Positions 16,189 to 26,700 of a stretch of 64,000 nucleotides of DNA are shown here, in pieces. The stretch spans positions 434,001 to 498,000 of the forward strand of contig NZ_JACHBY010000002.1 in the NCBI RefSeq assembly GCF_014200495.1. The letters are read 5' to 3'. Made by a program: the position numbers and the translations under genes. Within the stretch, counting starts at the first letter, position 1, and every line of letters begins with the position of its first letter. The notes under the pieces are model-generated. The model saw only the letters and a list, made by a program, of their open reading frames with translations. It ran no database searches and had not been told where the DNA came from. This stretch comes from Mucilaginibacter geliditolerans. GTDB lineage: Bacteria; Bacteroidota; Bacteroidia; Sphingobacteriales; Sphingobacteriaceae.

Positions 16189-17985
16189 CTACATTTTCTT
16201 ACTATCCAAACTCTTAATAAATGCCACCAGTTCGCCGCATTCTTTAGGGCTCAGGTTTAGTTTATCTGCTGCCAGGGTTTGATTATCTACCTTTAAACCC
16301 ATGCCTGCACCGCCGCCCTTGTTATAAAAATCAACAACCTGCTCTAAGGTAGTAAATACGCCATTGTGCATATACGGCGCTGTTTGAGCCGCATTACGAA
16401 CAGTTGTTATTTTAAACGAATGCTTGTAATCATCTATCCTCACCAAATTATACCGCCCCATATCGGTATCCACCTCCATACCCTTGGCATAGCGTGGCAC
16501 ACCAATCACCTCCGATTCTATCCTGATAAATTTAGGGGGCAATGTGCCGTTAAACAATGGCATATAATGGCAGGTGGCACATTTTGCCTTGCCCATAAAC
16601 AGGTTAAAGCCGTTTATTTCACTTTGATTCATCGCGGCCTTATTACCACGCATATACTCATCAAAACGACTGTTAAGCATTACCAGGCTGCGGATATATG
16701 AACCAATAGCATTGCTAACCTCATATGCCGGTATACCGGCCGTATCTATCTTAGGGAAAGCATCATGAAATAGCCTCCTGTACTCCTTATCCTTATAAAG
16801 CAGTGCCGTTGCCTGTTTTATGGAGCCGTGCATCTCCTGCTTATTTGCCACCACATCCAGTACCTGATCTTCAAGCATAGCCGCCCTCAGATCATAAAAT
16901 TGTGCCGGTTGCAAGGCTGCATTTATTAAGGTTGGTGTATTCCTGCGGAGTAATGCGGTGCTATTTATTACAGTATTCTTTGTAAAGCCATCGGCAAATG
17001 CCTTTTCAGGCTGATGGCACGACTGGCAGCTCCGGGTGTGCATACCCGATAAAATGGGGTCTGCAAAGAGTTTTTTACCCAGCGCCACTTTTTTATCAGT
17101 AATAAAAAAAGACGGATCGTTCGAATACGCGTTTACATTATAGGCATTGGTATCAAACAGTGTTTTGGCATCCTGGTTCAACAAGCGATTGTACCTGATA
17201 ACCGGGATCTTTAATGCTACAATCAGGTTGGCTATACTGATACTTGCAGGGTTGCCGTAATCTGCAATAAATACTGCCCGGTTAAATGAGTTGAAATTAT
17301 TGTTTTGCCTTAAATAATGTATGGCAGCGGTTAATTGTTCTATCAGCTTTGAGTCGCTCCCATCAGTGTAATACGATAATACCTTTGTAATACTTTCAAG
17401 GCTTGTTGCTGATTCTTGTAAACTATTTTGCAGTAAAGGGTTGTCAAAATCGGTGATCCCTAATGCCTGCACCCTGAATATCTGTTGCCTTGTGGCATCA
17501 AATATCTGCCAGTTTAAAATATCAACGTTACCAAAATATAGTTTGTATTTGTTTATGCTGACATCAAGCAATTTAAGCTGATCTATTAGCTCTTTGTTTT
17601 TTGTTTTGTCGTATTTAGGGAACAAATAATTTTCAATAACCTGCAGCCCGGCCGGATTAAATGTGGTGCCGTCTATCTCCACCTCCTTTACAGGCGGCCC
17701 GTTTATAAAACGGGTAGCTATAGGTTGATAATATTCGGCAGCCCATTCAAATTTTTTATAGGCCAGCCTGGTATCGCGGAATAATTGCTGTAATTGCTTT
17801 TCGTTAACATCTTTACTTTCCGCAGCGGTAAGCAATTGGTTTTTCAGAGTAGTAAAACTATAAATTTGTACCAATAAGTTTTGTTCGATAGCTTTTTCGG
17901 AAGAAGTCTCTTTTTTATTACACGAATAAAATGCATATACACTTGCTAATAAAAATAACAGTAATGTGAAAATAAAAGGCTTCAT
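16189..17985 (-). CDS. Di-haem cytochrome c peroxidase/MauG-family lipoprotein
   Basis: A 598-residue periplasmic redox protein. I start it at the ATG at 17985 because that gives a signal peptide MKPFIFTLLLFLLASVYAFYSC with a lipobox-like Cys22, and because an upstream in-frame start would run over the terminator at 18037-18069. Residues about 25-290 form a helical domain like that found before the peroxidase part in Bacteroidota homologues (imelysin-like by eye, not certain). The peroxidase part has two haem-binding CxxCH motifs, CQSCH (320-324) and CATCH (469-473), and MHNGVF plus DFYNKGG near the end, typical of CCP/MauG proteins. Probable role: reduction of hydrogen peroxide or oxidation of an unknown partner. 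Confidence 0.88.
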   Translation of the reverse strand: MKPFIFTLLLFLLASVYAFYSCNKKETSSEKAIEQNLLVQIYSFTTLKNQLLTAAESKDVNEKQLQQLFRDTRLAYKKFEWAAEYYQPIATRFINGPPVKEVEIDGTTFNPAGLQVIENYLFPKYDKTKNKELIDQLKLLDVSINKYKLYFGNVDILNWQIFDATRQQIFRVQALGITDFDNPLLQNSLQESATSLESITKVLSYYTDGSDSKLIEQLTAAIHYLRQNNNFNSFNRAVFIADYGNPASISIANLIVALKIPVIRYNRLLNQDAKTLFDTNAYNVNAYSNDPSFFITDKKVALGKKLFADPILSGMHTRSCQSCHQPEKAFADGFTKNTVINSTALLRRNTPTLINAALQPAQFYDLRAAMLEDQVLDVVANKQEMHGSIKQATALLYKDKEYRRLFHDAFPKIDTAGIPAYEVSNAIGSYIRSLVMLNSRFDEYMRGNKAAMNQSEINGFNLFMGKAKCATCHYMPLFNGTLPPKFIRIESEVIGVPRYAKGMEVDTDMGRYNLVRIDDYKHSFKITTVRNAAQTAPYMHNGVFTTLEQVVDFYNKGGGAGMGLKVDNQTLAADKLNLSPKECGELVAFIKSLDSKKM

Positions 17986-18036
17986 TAATTGAATTCGTGA
18001 GAGTTTATTTTTATTAACTATTGACTTTAAATAACT

Positions 18037-18069
18037 AATAAAAGCATCCTTTATAAGGATGCTTTTATT
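18037..18069 (-). terminator. Intrinsic terminator after the DUF5977 gene
   Basis: A perfect 15-bp stem with a 3-base loop (left arm 18037-18051, right arm 18055-18069; core AGCATCCTT/AAGGATGCT) flanked by A/T runs. It ends transcription of the - strand gene at 18119-19093 before the peroxidase gene. Confidence 0.88.
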
Positions 18070-18118
18070 TAAAATCAATTCTTTTTATTAACATATAAAA
18101 TTGATTAATCAGACCTAT

Positions 18119-19093
18119 TTACTCGGGTGTAATAATATAATAAGAACATGATCCATCTGTATTTGGCTGCAATGAATAACTTAATTCAGTTTTCGTAGAT
18201 CCTGTTGAAGGAGTTGAATTAATTAAAAGATCTCCAAATGAATATGTATTTACACCTGCGGGCATGGTATATGTAGTATTTGTTGATGTTGTTGAAATTA
18301 GGCTACCACTACTACGATCCAAAAGATATGTTGTTGTAGTCAATATAATTGTTACGCTAGCAGGAAGAGTATAAGGAGTAGTACCTGATGGATCGCTGAA
18401 AAGATTAACATATAAAGTAGCTTTTTGTTGACTATTTCCATTAGCATCTGTAGTCACCCCCAATGCATTCTCATAAAGTTCGACATCAAAATTAACCGTA
18501 CATGATCCGACTGCATTTGCATGTGCCTGACCCGCTGAAATAGCTAACTGATTAGCTGCAGCTTGAGTTGAAGCACTATACATATTTGCAGGAACAGTGT
18601 AAGTGACATACGACCCTGAATATCCGGTTGAACAATTATTTTTTTCCCAAGGACCTGACTCTGCAACATTGTAAAAGATTTGGGGAGCAGCTTGAACTGT
18701 TACAGTAAATGTAAAGGTTTGCGGTGGTGTTTCTTGAAAAATACTATTATTGTAACCTTCAATTATAACTTGGAACTTTACTGATACCGCTACAGAAGAT
18801 GTATTAACAATTTTAAATCCAAGTTGCGTGGCGGCATTGGTGGCCTTATTAAAATAAGTAGCTGATATAAATGTTAATTTTACATTAGATGTCGCTGAAG
18901 AGGGTGTTACTGAAACAATTGACTGTTGTTGTTCAGCATTCCAATAGGTTCCACTGGTTGAATTTGATTCGCCTGATCCAGCAATTGTAATTGTTCCTCC
19001 TGAAGCAATTGAGCTATTCACAGGTACTAATGATTGGGAATAACCTGCTAAAAAGCAAATCAGCATACACCCGAGTAAAATAAGTTTCTTCAT
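18119..19093 (-). CDS. Secreted DUF5977-domain protein
   Basis: A 324-residue exported protein: signal peptide MKKLILLGCMLICFLAGYSQ, a Ser/Thr-rich N-terminal region without recognised domain, then a segment beginning NNCSTGYSGSYVTYTVPANMY and ending QAHANAVGSC (about residues 153-200). This matches the DUF5977 pattern (N-x-C-x-x-G-x-x-G-x-x-V-x-YTVPA, then QA-x-AN-x-x-G-x-C). In other Bacteroidota this domain occurs in large cell-surface proteins. The remainder is beta-rich. There is no T9SS sorting domain, so its final location is unclear. Base composition is AT-rich like the upstream barrel gene, with which it may be co-transcribed (53-base gap). Confidence 0.72.
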   Translation of the reverse strand: MKKLILLGCMLICFLAGYSQSLVPVNSSIASGGTITIAGSGESNSTSGTYWNAEQQQSIVSVTPSSATSNVKLTFISATYFNKATNAATQLGFKIVNTSSVAVSVKFQVIIEGYNNSIFQETPPQTFTFTVTVQAAPQIFYNVAESGPWEKNNCSTGYSGSYVTYTVPANMYSASTQAAANQLAISAGQAHANAVGSCTVNFDVELYENALGVTTDANGNSQQKATLYVNLFSDPSGTTPYTLPASVTIILTTTTYLLDRSSGSLISTTSTNTTYTMPAGVNTYSFGDLLINSTPSTGSTKTELSYSLQPNTDGSCSYYIITPE

Positions 19094-19146
19094 AGTTTTA
19101 AGATTTAAATTTTCCTAAAATTAATTCGCCAACTTTAACTCTATAT

Positions 19147-21738
19147 TTATTTCATATTATTAAACTTTACGCTAAGCCCTAAAATGATATACCTGCCAAT
19201 ATTAGAATATTTAACTGATTCATAGCCTGATGGAGTCAAATAATCATTTACATATTTAAATGAGTTAAAAATATCATATGCTTGTAACCACAGAATTCCA
19301 TAATTATTAAAAATGGTTTCTTTAACCCTTCCATTCATTGAAAATGAGACTGTAGTATTTAAGCTATGATTGTAATTAATCAATGGTTCTAATGACAACC
19401 CAAATTGTTTTAGCGTGAATGACAATTTATCAGAATATGTTAATGTTGTAATGTTGATATCATTTAATCCATTATATTTAGTAAATGACATAGCTAATAC
19501 AGGCGCTGAAGTTAACGTAGGCTTAACGAGAATTATGGCAGTGGAAAGTGATTGATTGAAAGAAATTCCATTGTTTAATATTAGCTTATTGTCGATCATC
19601 GTTGGAAATTCATCATAACCAATCCCTGAACTATAATTTAAATATTTGTCACTAAAAATATTTTTTAGCACTGAGAATGATATTCTTGCAGAATTTGAAT
19701 TTCCAAGGTTTTCTTCAAAGGTATTTTGAATCACATTACTATTATTAATAGTATTATTTATTACTAAACCTATTTTTTGACTATAATGATCAAACTCACC
19801 CGCAATATTCATTGTTTCTGAATTAGATGATTGTATATTATATGATAGTTGCACGTCAGTCTTTTCTTCTGGCTTTAAATACGGATTGCCATTATTTTGA
19901 GATAATATATCAAATGTGCTATTTAAACTTGTTAATAATTGCAAACTAGGATAATTAGTAATTGTTGAATAATTTATTGCGAAGTTTTTCTTCTTATTTA
20001 TTTTATATTCAGTGCGCAGATTAAAATTGAGATTTAAAAATTGTTGTGAATAACTACCCTGAAGTTGTTTAATTGTTTTTAAATCTAAGGTTTCTGATAA
20101 ATTAGATTCAAGAGAAATTTGTTCAAATGTTTTCTCAAACTTTACTCCTGACTTAAAAAACTGATTTGAAATAATTGATGGTATATCTACATTATTTAAA
20201 GCGGTGTCTCCTATAGTTTTAGTGTTGTAATTAATTTTATCATTTTGATAACTGATATAAAAGTTCACATATGCATTTTCGCCTAATGGTTCTGTATAAC
20301 TGGGTATAATTGTATAAATATCTTCCTTTGCCGAACGCCTTCCACTAGTTAAATATTTACTTTCTTTCTGATTAATAAAACTATTATTACTATCTATTTC
20401 ATTTACTTTATAATTTTTATTATCTAACTCAAACTTAAGAGATAATAGTCTACCCTTTTTTGAAGAAATCTTTTTTTGGTAATCAACTTTATTAGTTAAT
20501 ATATCTACTGTAGATATTCTTTTTTTTACTAATTCTTCGTTCGTATTTAAACTGTCATAATTTATTAAGTAACTTCCTAATTCTAAATCTTTTATATAAG
20601 AATGATTGTATGTTTGCGTATAATTAATAGTAGTCAATGAGTCTATTTTATAATTTACTACAAACTTTGCATCATTTAATATAAATGATGCAAAGTTTGT
20701 AGTATTAAAATTTTTTGAAAAAAGGTTTATGGTTTCATTTTGAAAATCTGATTCCGACGAAATCTTACTATCTTCAATTTTTCCATTCATTTCAAGATTA
20801 ATTTCAACTTTATTATAAACATTTCTGTAAGTGACTATTGCATTTTTAGTGTTTACATTATTTCCATTAGAAGAAAAACTCACGCTCGGTTCTTGTAGTG
20901 TATTATCTCCAAGACTAATATTATTGCCATTAACTTTTAGTGAAAATTGTTCATTATTTCTATATGTATACAAATTCGTATTTGTTACATAGCGATCAGT
21001 TGTTCCAATACCTAAATTAATATTGCCAAACTTACCTTTTCTATACTTTTCTTTTAAATTTAGATTGATTGTAATTGAAGAATTTAACGTAGTTGTATTT
21101 GTCGTACTGTCAATATTTGTTTCTATGACTTGTATTTTATCAAGTATTAAAGCCGGTAATAAATGATAAATATCCAAGTTGTCTTTTCCAAAAAAATCCC
21201 CTCCATTAACTGTTACATTAGTAACAGGTTTCCCTTTATAATAAATCTGTCCATTATTATCCCTTGAAAATCCAAACTCTTTTGATAAAATATCCTCAAT
21301 CATAATAGATCTCTCATATTTTTTTTTCGATAAATCAATTTTTACTGTATCTCTGTACCGACGATTTGATTTAATTTTTACTTCCTTAAGCTCAATGTTT
21401 TTAGGTAGAATTTTATACACTCTCATATTCAAACTTTTATTAAAGTTTGTGTCATTATTTGAAATGTCTTTAATTTGAAAATCGAAATAATTTAAAGCCT
21501 GTATTTTTAAAACTGGAGATTTATTTAAGTATTTGGCAGGAATTGTAAATATGCCAAGACTATCACTTAAAGTTTTGTAAATAACAAAACTTTGATTATA
21601 TAAATCTATAGAAGCTCCTTCTATAGGTGTGCCTGTCGCCTTATTTATTAATTTAACTTCAATATTAGTTTCTTGTGCTAGGCAGTTTTCAATAAAACTA
21701 AAAAGTAAAAATATAACAATCACGTATGATTTATACAT
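19147..21738 (-). CDS. Outer-membrane beta-barrel protein, TonB-receptor-like (CarboxypepD_reg plus barrel)
   Basis: An 863-residue outer-membrane protein. After signal peptide MYKSYVIVIFLLFSFIENCL (cleaved near AQE), residues about 25-110 form a carboxypeptidase-regulatory-like beta sandwich (EVKLINKATGTPIEGASIDL). A plug-like region with GFSRDNNGQIYYKGKPVTNV and NGGDFFGKDN follows, then a large barrel of amphipathic strands ending near LGLSVKFNNMK. This is the architecture of Bacteroidota OMP_b-brl_3 proteins related to TonB-dependent receptors. No TonB box is evident and no SusD gene lies beside it. The gene is markedly AT-rich and Asn/Ser/Lys-rich compared with neighbours. It contains a perfect 23-bp inverted repeat (20656-20704) within the coding sequence. 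Confidence 0.82.
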   Translation of the reverse strand: MYKSYVIVIFLLFSFIENCLAQETNIEVKLINKATGTPIEGASIDLYNQSFVIYKTLSDSLGIFTIPAKYLNKSPVLKIQALNYFDFQIKDISNNDTNFNKSLNMRVYKILPKNIELKEVKIKSNRRYRDTVKIDLSKKKYERSIMIEDILSKEFGFSRDNNGQIYYKGKPVTNVTVNGGDFFGKDNLDIYHLLPALILDKIQVIETNIDSTTNTTTLNSSITINLNLKEKYRKGKFGNINLGIGTTDRYVTNTNLYTYRNNEQFSLKVNGNNISLGDNTLQEPSVSFSSNGNNVNTKNAIVTYRNVYNKVEINLEMNGKIEDSKISSESDFQNETINLFSKNFNTTNFASFILNDAKFVVNYKIDSLTTINYTQTYNHSYIKDLELGSYLINYDSLNTNEELVKKRISTVDILTNKVDYQKKISSKKGRLLSLKFELDNKNYKVNEIDSNNSFINQKESKYLTSGRRSAKEDIYTIIPSYTEPLGENAYVNFYISYQNDKINYNTKTIGDTALNNVDIPSIISNQFFKSGVKFEKTFEQISLESNLSETLDLKTIKQLQGSYSQQFLNLNFNLRTEYKINKKKNFAINYSTITNYPSLQLLTSLNSTFDILSQNNGNPYLKPEEKTDVQLSYNIQSSNSETMNIAGEFDHYSQKIGLVINNTINNSNVIQNTFEENLGNSNSARISFSVLKNIFSDKYLNYSSGIGYDEFPTMIDNKLILNNGISFNQSLSTAIILVKPTLTSAPVLAMSFTKYNGLNDINITTLTYSDKLSFTLKQFGLSLEPLINYNHSLNTTVSFSMNGRVKETIFNNYGILWLQAYDIFNSFKYVNDYLTPSGYESVKYSNIGRYIILGLSVKFNNMK
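20656..20704. repeat. Perfect 23-bp inverted repeat with 3-base loop inside a coding sequence
   Basis: The arms 20656-20678 and 20682-20704 are exact reverse complements with ATA between them; the core is CAAACTTTGCATCATTT. The repeat lies in the barrel region of the outer-membrane protein gene, where the two arms encode FASFILNDAKFVVN-type strand residues. It is longer than any intergenic terminator hairpin in the window. Confidence 0.95.
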
Positions 21739-21776
21739 TTTAAAGCATGTATCTTATTATTAATTTGTTTATAATT

Positions 21777-21809
21777 AAAAAGGAGCAGCTTTAGGCTACT
21801 CCTTTTTTT
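21777..21809 (-). terminator. Intrinsic terminator after the phosphoesterase gene
   Basis: AAAAAGGAG-C-AGC / GCT-A-CTCCTTTTT hairpin with one internal mismatch and A/T runs on both sides. It is placed 17 bases past the stop of the - strand gene at 21826. Confidence 0.82.
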
Positions 21810-21825
21810 ATTCTTATTTATTCTA

Positions 21826-23217
21826 TTAAAAATTGAACGCGTTTGTAAGCGGTGTAGCATTTTGATCACGTGTTGCAAGTGGTGCAAGGCCCCATCTTTT
21901 TTCGATAAATGAAAGGATACCTACAGTCTCATATTGAGTATGGTCAACATAACCTTGTTTTGCAAACGGAGATATGATGATAGCCGGAACGCGTGTACCC
22001 GGGCCCCATTTCTTATCGATAACCGGAGGAGCTACGTGATCCCAGAAACCACCGTTCTCATCATAAGTGATAATAATAACCACATCCTTACCATTTGGGC
22101 CGTTAAGTATATCATTTACCAGTTGTACCGCGTGAGTTTCACCTAATGATACATCAGAATAGCCAGGGTGTTCGTTGTAGGTGCCCAATGGTTTTACAAA
22201 TGATACAGCAGGTAATGTACCGGCCTGCGCGGCAGCTATAAATTCAGTCTCATCTTTTAAGTGATCTTTTTTGGCCTGTGTTCCGTCGGCATAATTTTTA
22301 TAGTAAGCAAATGGCTGATGATGGAACTGAAAGTTTGGATCGGGGTTGCCAGCCAACGCGTTGTCCCATCCGCCTGAATACCATGCCCATGATATACTTT
22401 TAGCGCTTAACCTATCGCCAATAGTTGGGTTAGTTTGGTTAGGTACTAAAGTAGCAGCTGTTGCACTTGCAGGGTGCGGCGCATTAACTGTATAGCTGGT
22501 ATTAACCACAAAGCCATCAGGTGTAACCTGGCCATCTGTTATTACTTTGCCATTTGCGTCAACAGTTGCGGTAATACTTGCAGGCGCATTAGGGAAAGTT
22601 GGGCTAGCCGCGGCAATTAACCATTGGTGGTTTAAGAATGATCCACCGAAAGCGCTGTGGTAAAAGTTATCGCACAAAGTATATTTTTGAGCTAATGCCA
22701 ATAACGGTAATAAGCTGGTTTTATAATAGCCTTGCGACAAACCTGCTGAATTGCTGTTGTATAAAGCATATTTATCCATTTTACCGCCATCAATCTGCAT
22801 TTGCTCCTGGTAGTAACGGTGTAATACATCCTGTGTAATAACATCATTAGCCACGTACTGATCAATATTAAAAATCGCATTAGGCAAATTTGTCGGGAAT
22901 ACTGGTGTATTCGGTATAGGAGGCAGCGTGGTATATGCCGTACCAGTGGCATCAACCTGAATAGTATTAGCTGATGTTGCGTTTGATATACCATTAGCTC
23001 CTGAGAATTCACCATACAGGTTATCAAAACTGTGGTTTTCCATATAAATAACAACTACGTGATTTACCTGGTTTATACCTGTTGTTGGCTTTACTGTGCT
23101 GGATTTATGGCAGCTAAAGAAAGATAAGCTCACAAACAAAACACCTAGGCTGCCAGTTGTCAGTTGCCTCGTATTTATTTGAAAGCAATTTTTAAAGGGA
23201 TTGTACTTATTTTTCAT
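21826..23217 (-). CDS. Secreted phosphoesterase (phospholipase C/acid phosphatase family)
   Basis: A 463-residue exported enzyme of the alkaline-phosphatase-like phosphoesterase family (PF04185: phospholipase C, AcpA). I prefer the Met at 23217 (MKNKYNP) to the one 11 codons earlier; either gives an N-terminal signal with the hydrophobic stretch LTTGSLGVLFVSLSFFSC, whose Cys suggests a lipoprotein. Family motifs are present: VVIYMENHSFDNLYGEF (metal site and nucleophile region), DNFYHSAFGGSFLNHQW, EHPGYSDVSLGE, VVIIITYDENGGFWDHV and GPGTRVPAIIISPFAK. Probable role: hydrolysing extracellular phosphomonoesters or phospholipids for phosphate. It stands alone with a terminator after it. Confidence 0.87.
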   Translation of the reverse strand: MKNKYNPFKNCFQINTRQLTTGSLGVLFVSLSFFSCHKSSTVKPTTGINQVNHVVVIYMENHSFDNLYGEFSGANGISNATSANTIQVDATGTAYTTLPPIPNTPVFPTNLPNAIFNIDQYVANDVITQDVLHRYYQEQMQIDGGKMDKYALYNSNSAGLSQGYYKTSLLPLLALAQKYTLCDNFYHSAFGGSFLNHQWLIAAASPTFPNAPASITATVDANGKVITDGQVTPDGFVVNTSYTVNAPHPASATAATLVPNQTNPTIGDRLSAKSISWAWYSGGWDNALAGNPDPNFQFHHQPFAYYKNYADGTQAKKDHLKDETEFIAAAQAGTLPAVSFVKPLGTYNEHPGYSDVSLGETHAVQLVNDILNGPNGKDVVIIITYDENGGFWDHVAPPVIDKKWGPGTRVPAIIISPFAKQGYVDHTQYETVGILSFIEKRWGLAPLATRDQNATPLTNAFNF

Positions 23218-23787
23218 CGGGTTTGATTTATGATATAAAAGTACAGGCATACCATAAACTGAATATTATCTTCCGGTAACTATCTTATTAATATTAAGCA
23301 ATATTTTTCACCCGATTTTAATATAAGTTAACAATACGTTAACGATTTGATATTAATGACCAAATTCTGTTCCGGCTATAAAACGGCAGTAGACTAATCA
23401 GGTTTAGGGCTTGATCCCAATCCGTTATTTACCTATCTATCAACCAGATAATACATTATTAATATTTATTTTATAAGTTTTTTCTTCCTTAAAATACAAG
23501 CTAATACCTCTTTCATAAAACCTTAATTTATTGCCAAGACAGGCCAGAAAGGCACATATTTAGCTTTCTATTAAATAATATCATTTAATAAATTACTCCT
23601 ATTTATAACAATTACTATAATTTTCTTTTTGATAGTTTTTTAATCTATACGAACATTTTCTGAAACTATTACGTACAAATATAAACCTAGACTATATAAT
23701 TAATGAATTTACATATACCGTCTGTATCGCTTTATGCTTTATTTAAAGATAAAAAACTGATAGTCAGGCGTTTAGTACTAAAAAACT
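23218..23787. other. 570-base intergenic region between divergent genes
   Basis: AT-rich DNA between the - strand phosphoesterase and the + strand Ig-repeat giant gene; it must hold both promoters. I see two GTTAAC hexamers 5 bases apart (23327-23332 and 23338-23343) that could be a protein-binding site. There is no ORF of coding quality and no RNA structure I can support. Confidence 0.5.
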
Positions 23788-26700
23788 TTGATTGCACGAT
23801 ATTTTGTCAATACTCGTTTGTTTTTTTTGCTGTTGCTGCTTTTACCGTTCAGGGGATTTAGTCAGTCTTGTACATTAAAGGATAGTCTGTCATCATCGTC
23901 TCCTGATATCTGCTCAGGTAATGCTGTAATTTTAACGCCTACCCTTTCGGGTGGCACCGGGCCATATAATTACATATGGAGTACCGGCGAAACAACCCAA
24001 ACCATCAGCGTTAATAAAGCCGGAACTTACACCGTTTCAGTAACCGATAAATCTACAAGCTGCCCCGCTGTTACAGCAAGTATATCGGTTGGCGTTTCCA
24101 CAATGCCCAATGCCCCTACAGCCAGTAGTACTACAGTTTGTGAAAACAGTCCGGCAACGCTAAAAGCCACAGCCCCTGGCGGTACTTACCAGTGGTATGA
24201 TGCTGCAACCGGCGGTAATTTTTTAGCTACTGGCGATACATTTACTACACCTCCTATTACTACTGCCACTACTTATTATGTACAAACAACCTTATCAAAC
24301 TGTACAAGTGCACGCACTGCTGTAACTGTTTATACAGCAGGCCGACCAAGCGTTACAAATACATCAGTATGCTCGGGTAATGGGGCTACCCTAACAGCCA
24401 GCGGAGGCACAAATTATGTTTGGTATGATTCAGCTGCTGAAACTAATCAATTAGCCACAGGCCCCATCTATACCACGCCCGCGGTTACAAAAACAACAAC
24501 TTATTATGTGGTGGCAACTGTTAACGGATGTGTTAGTGCCCCCACAGCTGTAATTGTATATATAAGTCCACCGCCGCCAACGCCAACATCAAGCAATGTT
24601 ACTATTTGCTCGGGTATGGCTGCAAGCTTACATGCCAATGCGACATCCGGAATTTTTGACTGGTTTGATGTACCAACCGGCGGAACTTCATTAATTTCAA
24701 GCCCCGACTACACTACTCCCGCACTTACCGCTTCAACAACTTACTATGTGCAAACTTCAGCAAACGGATGTGAAAGCGCGCGCACCCCGGTAACAGTAAC
24801 CGTGAACCCAATACCTCCGGCCCCTGCAGCGCAAACAAGCACTATTTGCTATGGAACCAGCACCAATTTAACAATTACTACTCCAGCAGTAGATGGCAGC
24901 ACCTACCAGTGGTATGATGCTGCAACGGGCGGGCGCTTATTAACAAGCGGCACAACTTATCAAACACTTGTTTTAGATAATACAACCACCTATTATATTC
25001 AAAGCGTTAACGGGGGATGTATCAGCAGCCGTGCGCCGGTGCAGGTTATTGTAAATCCACCGGTAGCCGCTCCTTCAGTATCAGGGGCAATAGTTTGTTC
25101 AGGCTCGGCAACTATGCTAACTGCAACTTCAACTGTAAAAGGAGGCATTTACCAGTGGTACAATACACCAACAGGCGGTACATTATTGGTTACAGACTCC
25201 ACTTACACCACCCCGGCATTAACTGCTACCGCCAAATATTACGTACAAACAGTTGTTGGCGATTGTACCAGTGCGCGAACAGCGGTTTCAGTAACTGTGC
25301 TTCCATCGGTTGCTGCTCCTAAAGCTTCGGGTGCTACTATTTGCTCAGGGAATTATGCTGTACTAACCGCATCCGGAGGATCAGGCAATTACGGCTGGTA
25401 TGATAGCCCGGCAGGCGGCAATTTATTATCATCGGCCCAGGTATTTGTTACATCTGCGTTAACAACCAACGCAACATATTACGTACAAACAGCAAGCAAT
25501 GGCTGTGAAAGCACACGCACTCCGGTTACCGTAACCGTAAACCCTATTACACCATCGCCAACAGTAAGTGGTGCCACATCCGTTTGCGCGGGTTCAACTG
25601 CAACAGTTTCGGCCAGTACTACTGCAAGTGGCGGCATATTGTGGTATGATGCAGCTACCGGCGGTACTTTGCTGGGATCGGGCAATAACTACACTACTCC
25701 TGCGCTAACTGAAACCACAACCTATTATGCTGAAAGCAACTCAAGTACATGCCCCAGCGACAGAACGCCGGTAACCGTAACAGTAACACCAACTGCCGAT
25801 GCACAATTTGAATATACTTATGGCACTTATGGGGGTACAGCAAAGAACCCAATTCCTGTAATTGCTGATCCCGCAGGCGGCACTTTTACTTCATCGCCGG
25901 CAGGCCTTGTTTTTGTAAGTAATACAACCGGTGAAGTAAATATTAAAGCAAGTAAAAAGAGCAAATACACTATAGTATTTACCACCAATGGCCCATGCCC
26001 GGGTACTTCAAGTGTTATTTTTGTAACTGATTCTATACCTAATGGCAATTTTTATTATAATGGCCCATATTGCCAAAGCGGATCAAACCCCTACCCCACA
26101 TTTGCAAGCAATTCAAGCGCAGGCACATTCAGTGCCTCCCCCAGTGGATTGGTTTTTGTAAACAAAACAACGGGACAAATAAATCTTAATGCCAGCAAAC
26201 CAGGCACGTACACAGTAAGCAATACATTAGTTTTATCCGACGGATCGCCGGAAGTAGCCACCGCTAATGTAACCATTGACCCTGCAGCCAGGGTGAACGC
26301 CGGGCCAAACCAGAGCGTTCAAACCGGGCAACCTGTGAAACTGGCAGGAAGCGTAAGTGGTGCCTCGGGTGCAATATGGTCTGGCGGTAAAGGAACTTTC
26401 TCTAAACCTAACTTACTAAATGCGGTATATACCCCCGCAGCGGGCGAAAGTGATGTAACACTTACCCTAACAACAACCAATCCTACAAGTGTTTGCGGAC
26501 CAGCATCGGCAAAGGTTGAGATCTTTATTCATACGGTGCCAGTAGCCCCAACAGCCCCGGGAACCTCTGTCTGTATGGGCAGCAGCACAACACTGTCGGC
26601 ACTTACTCCCGGTGGAACTTATCGCTGGTATGATTCTGCCACTGACGGCACTTTACTTTCAACCGGACCCAATTATATAACCCCACCGCTTACAGCGACT

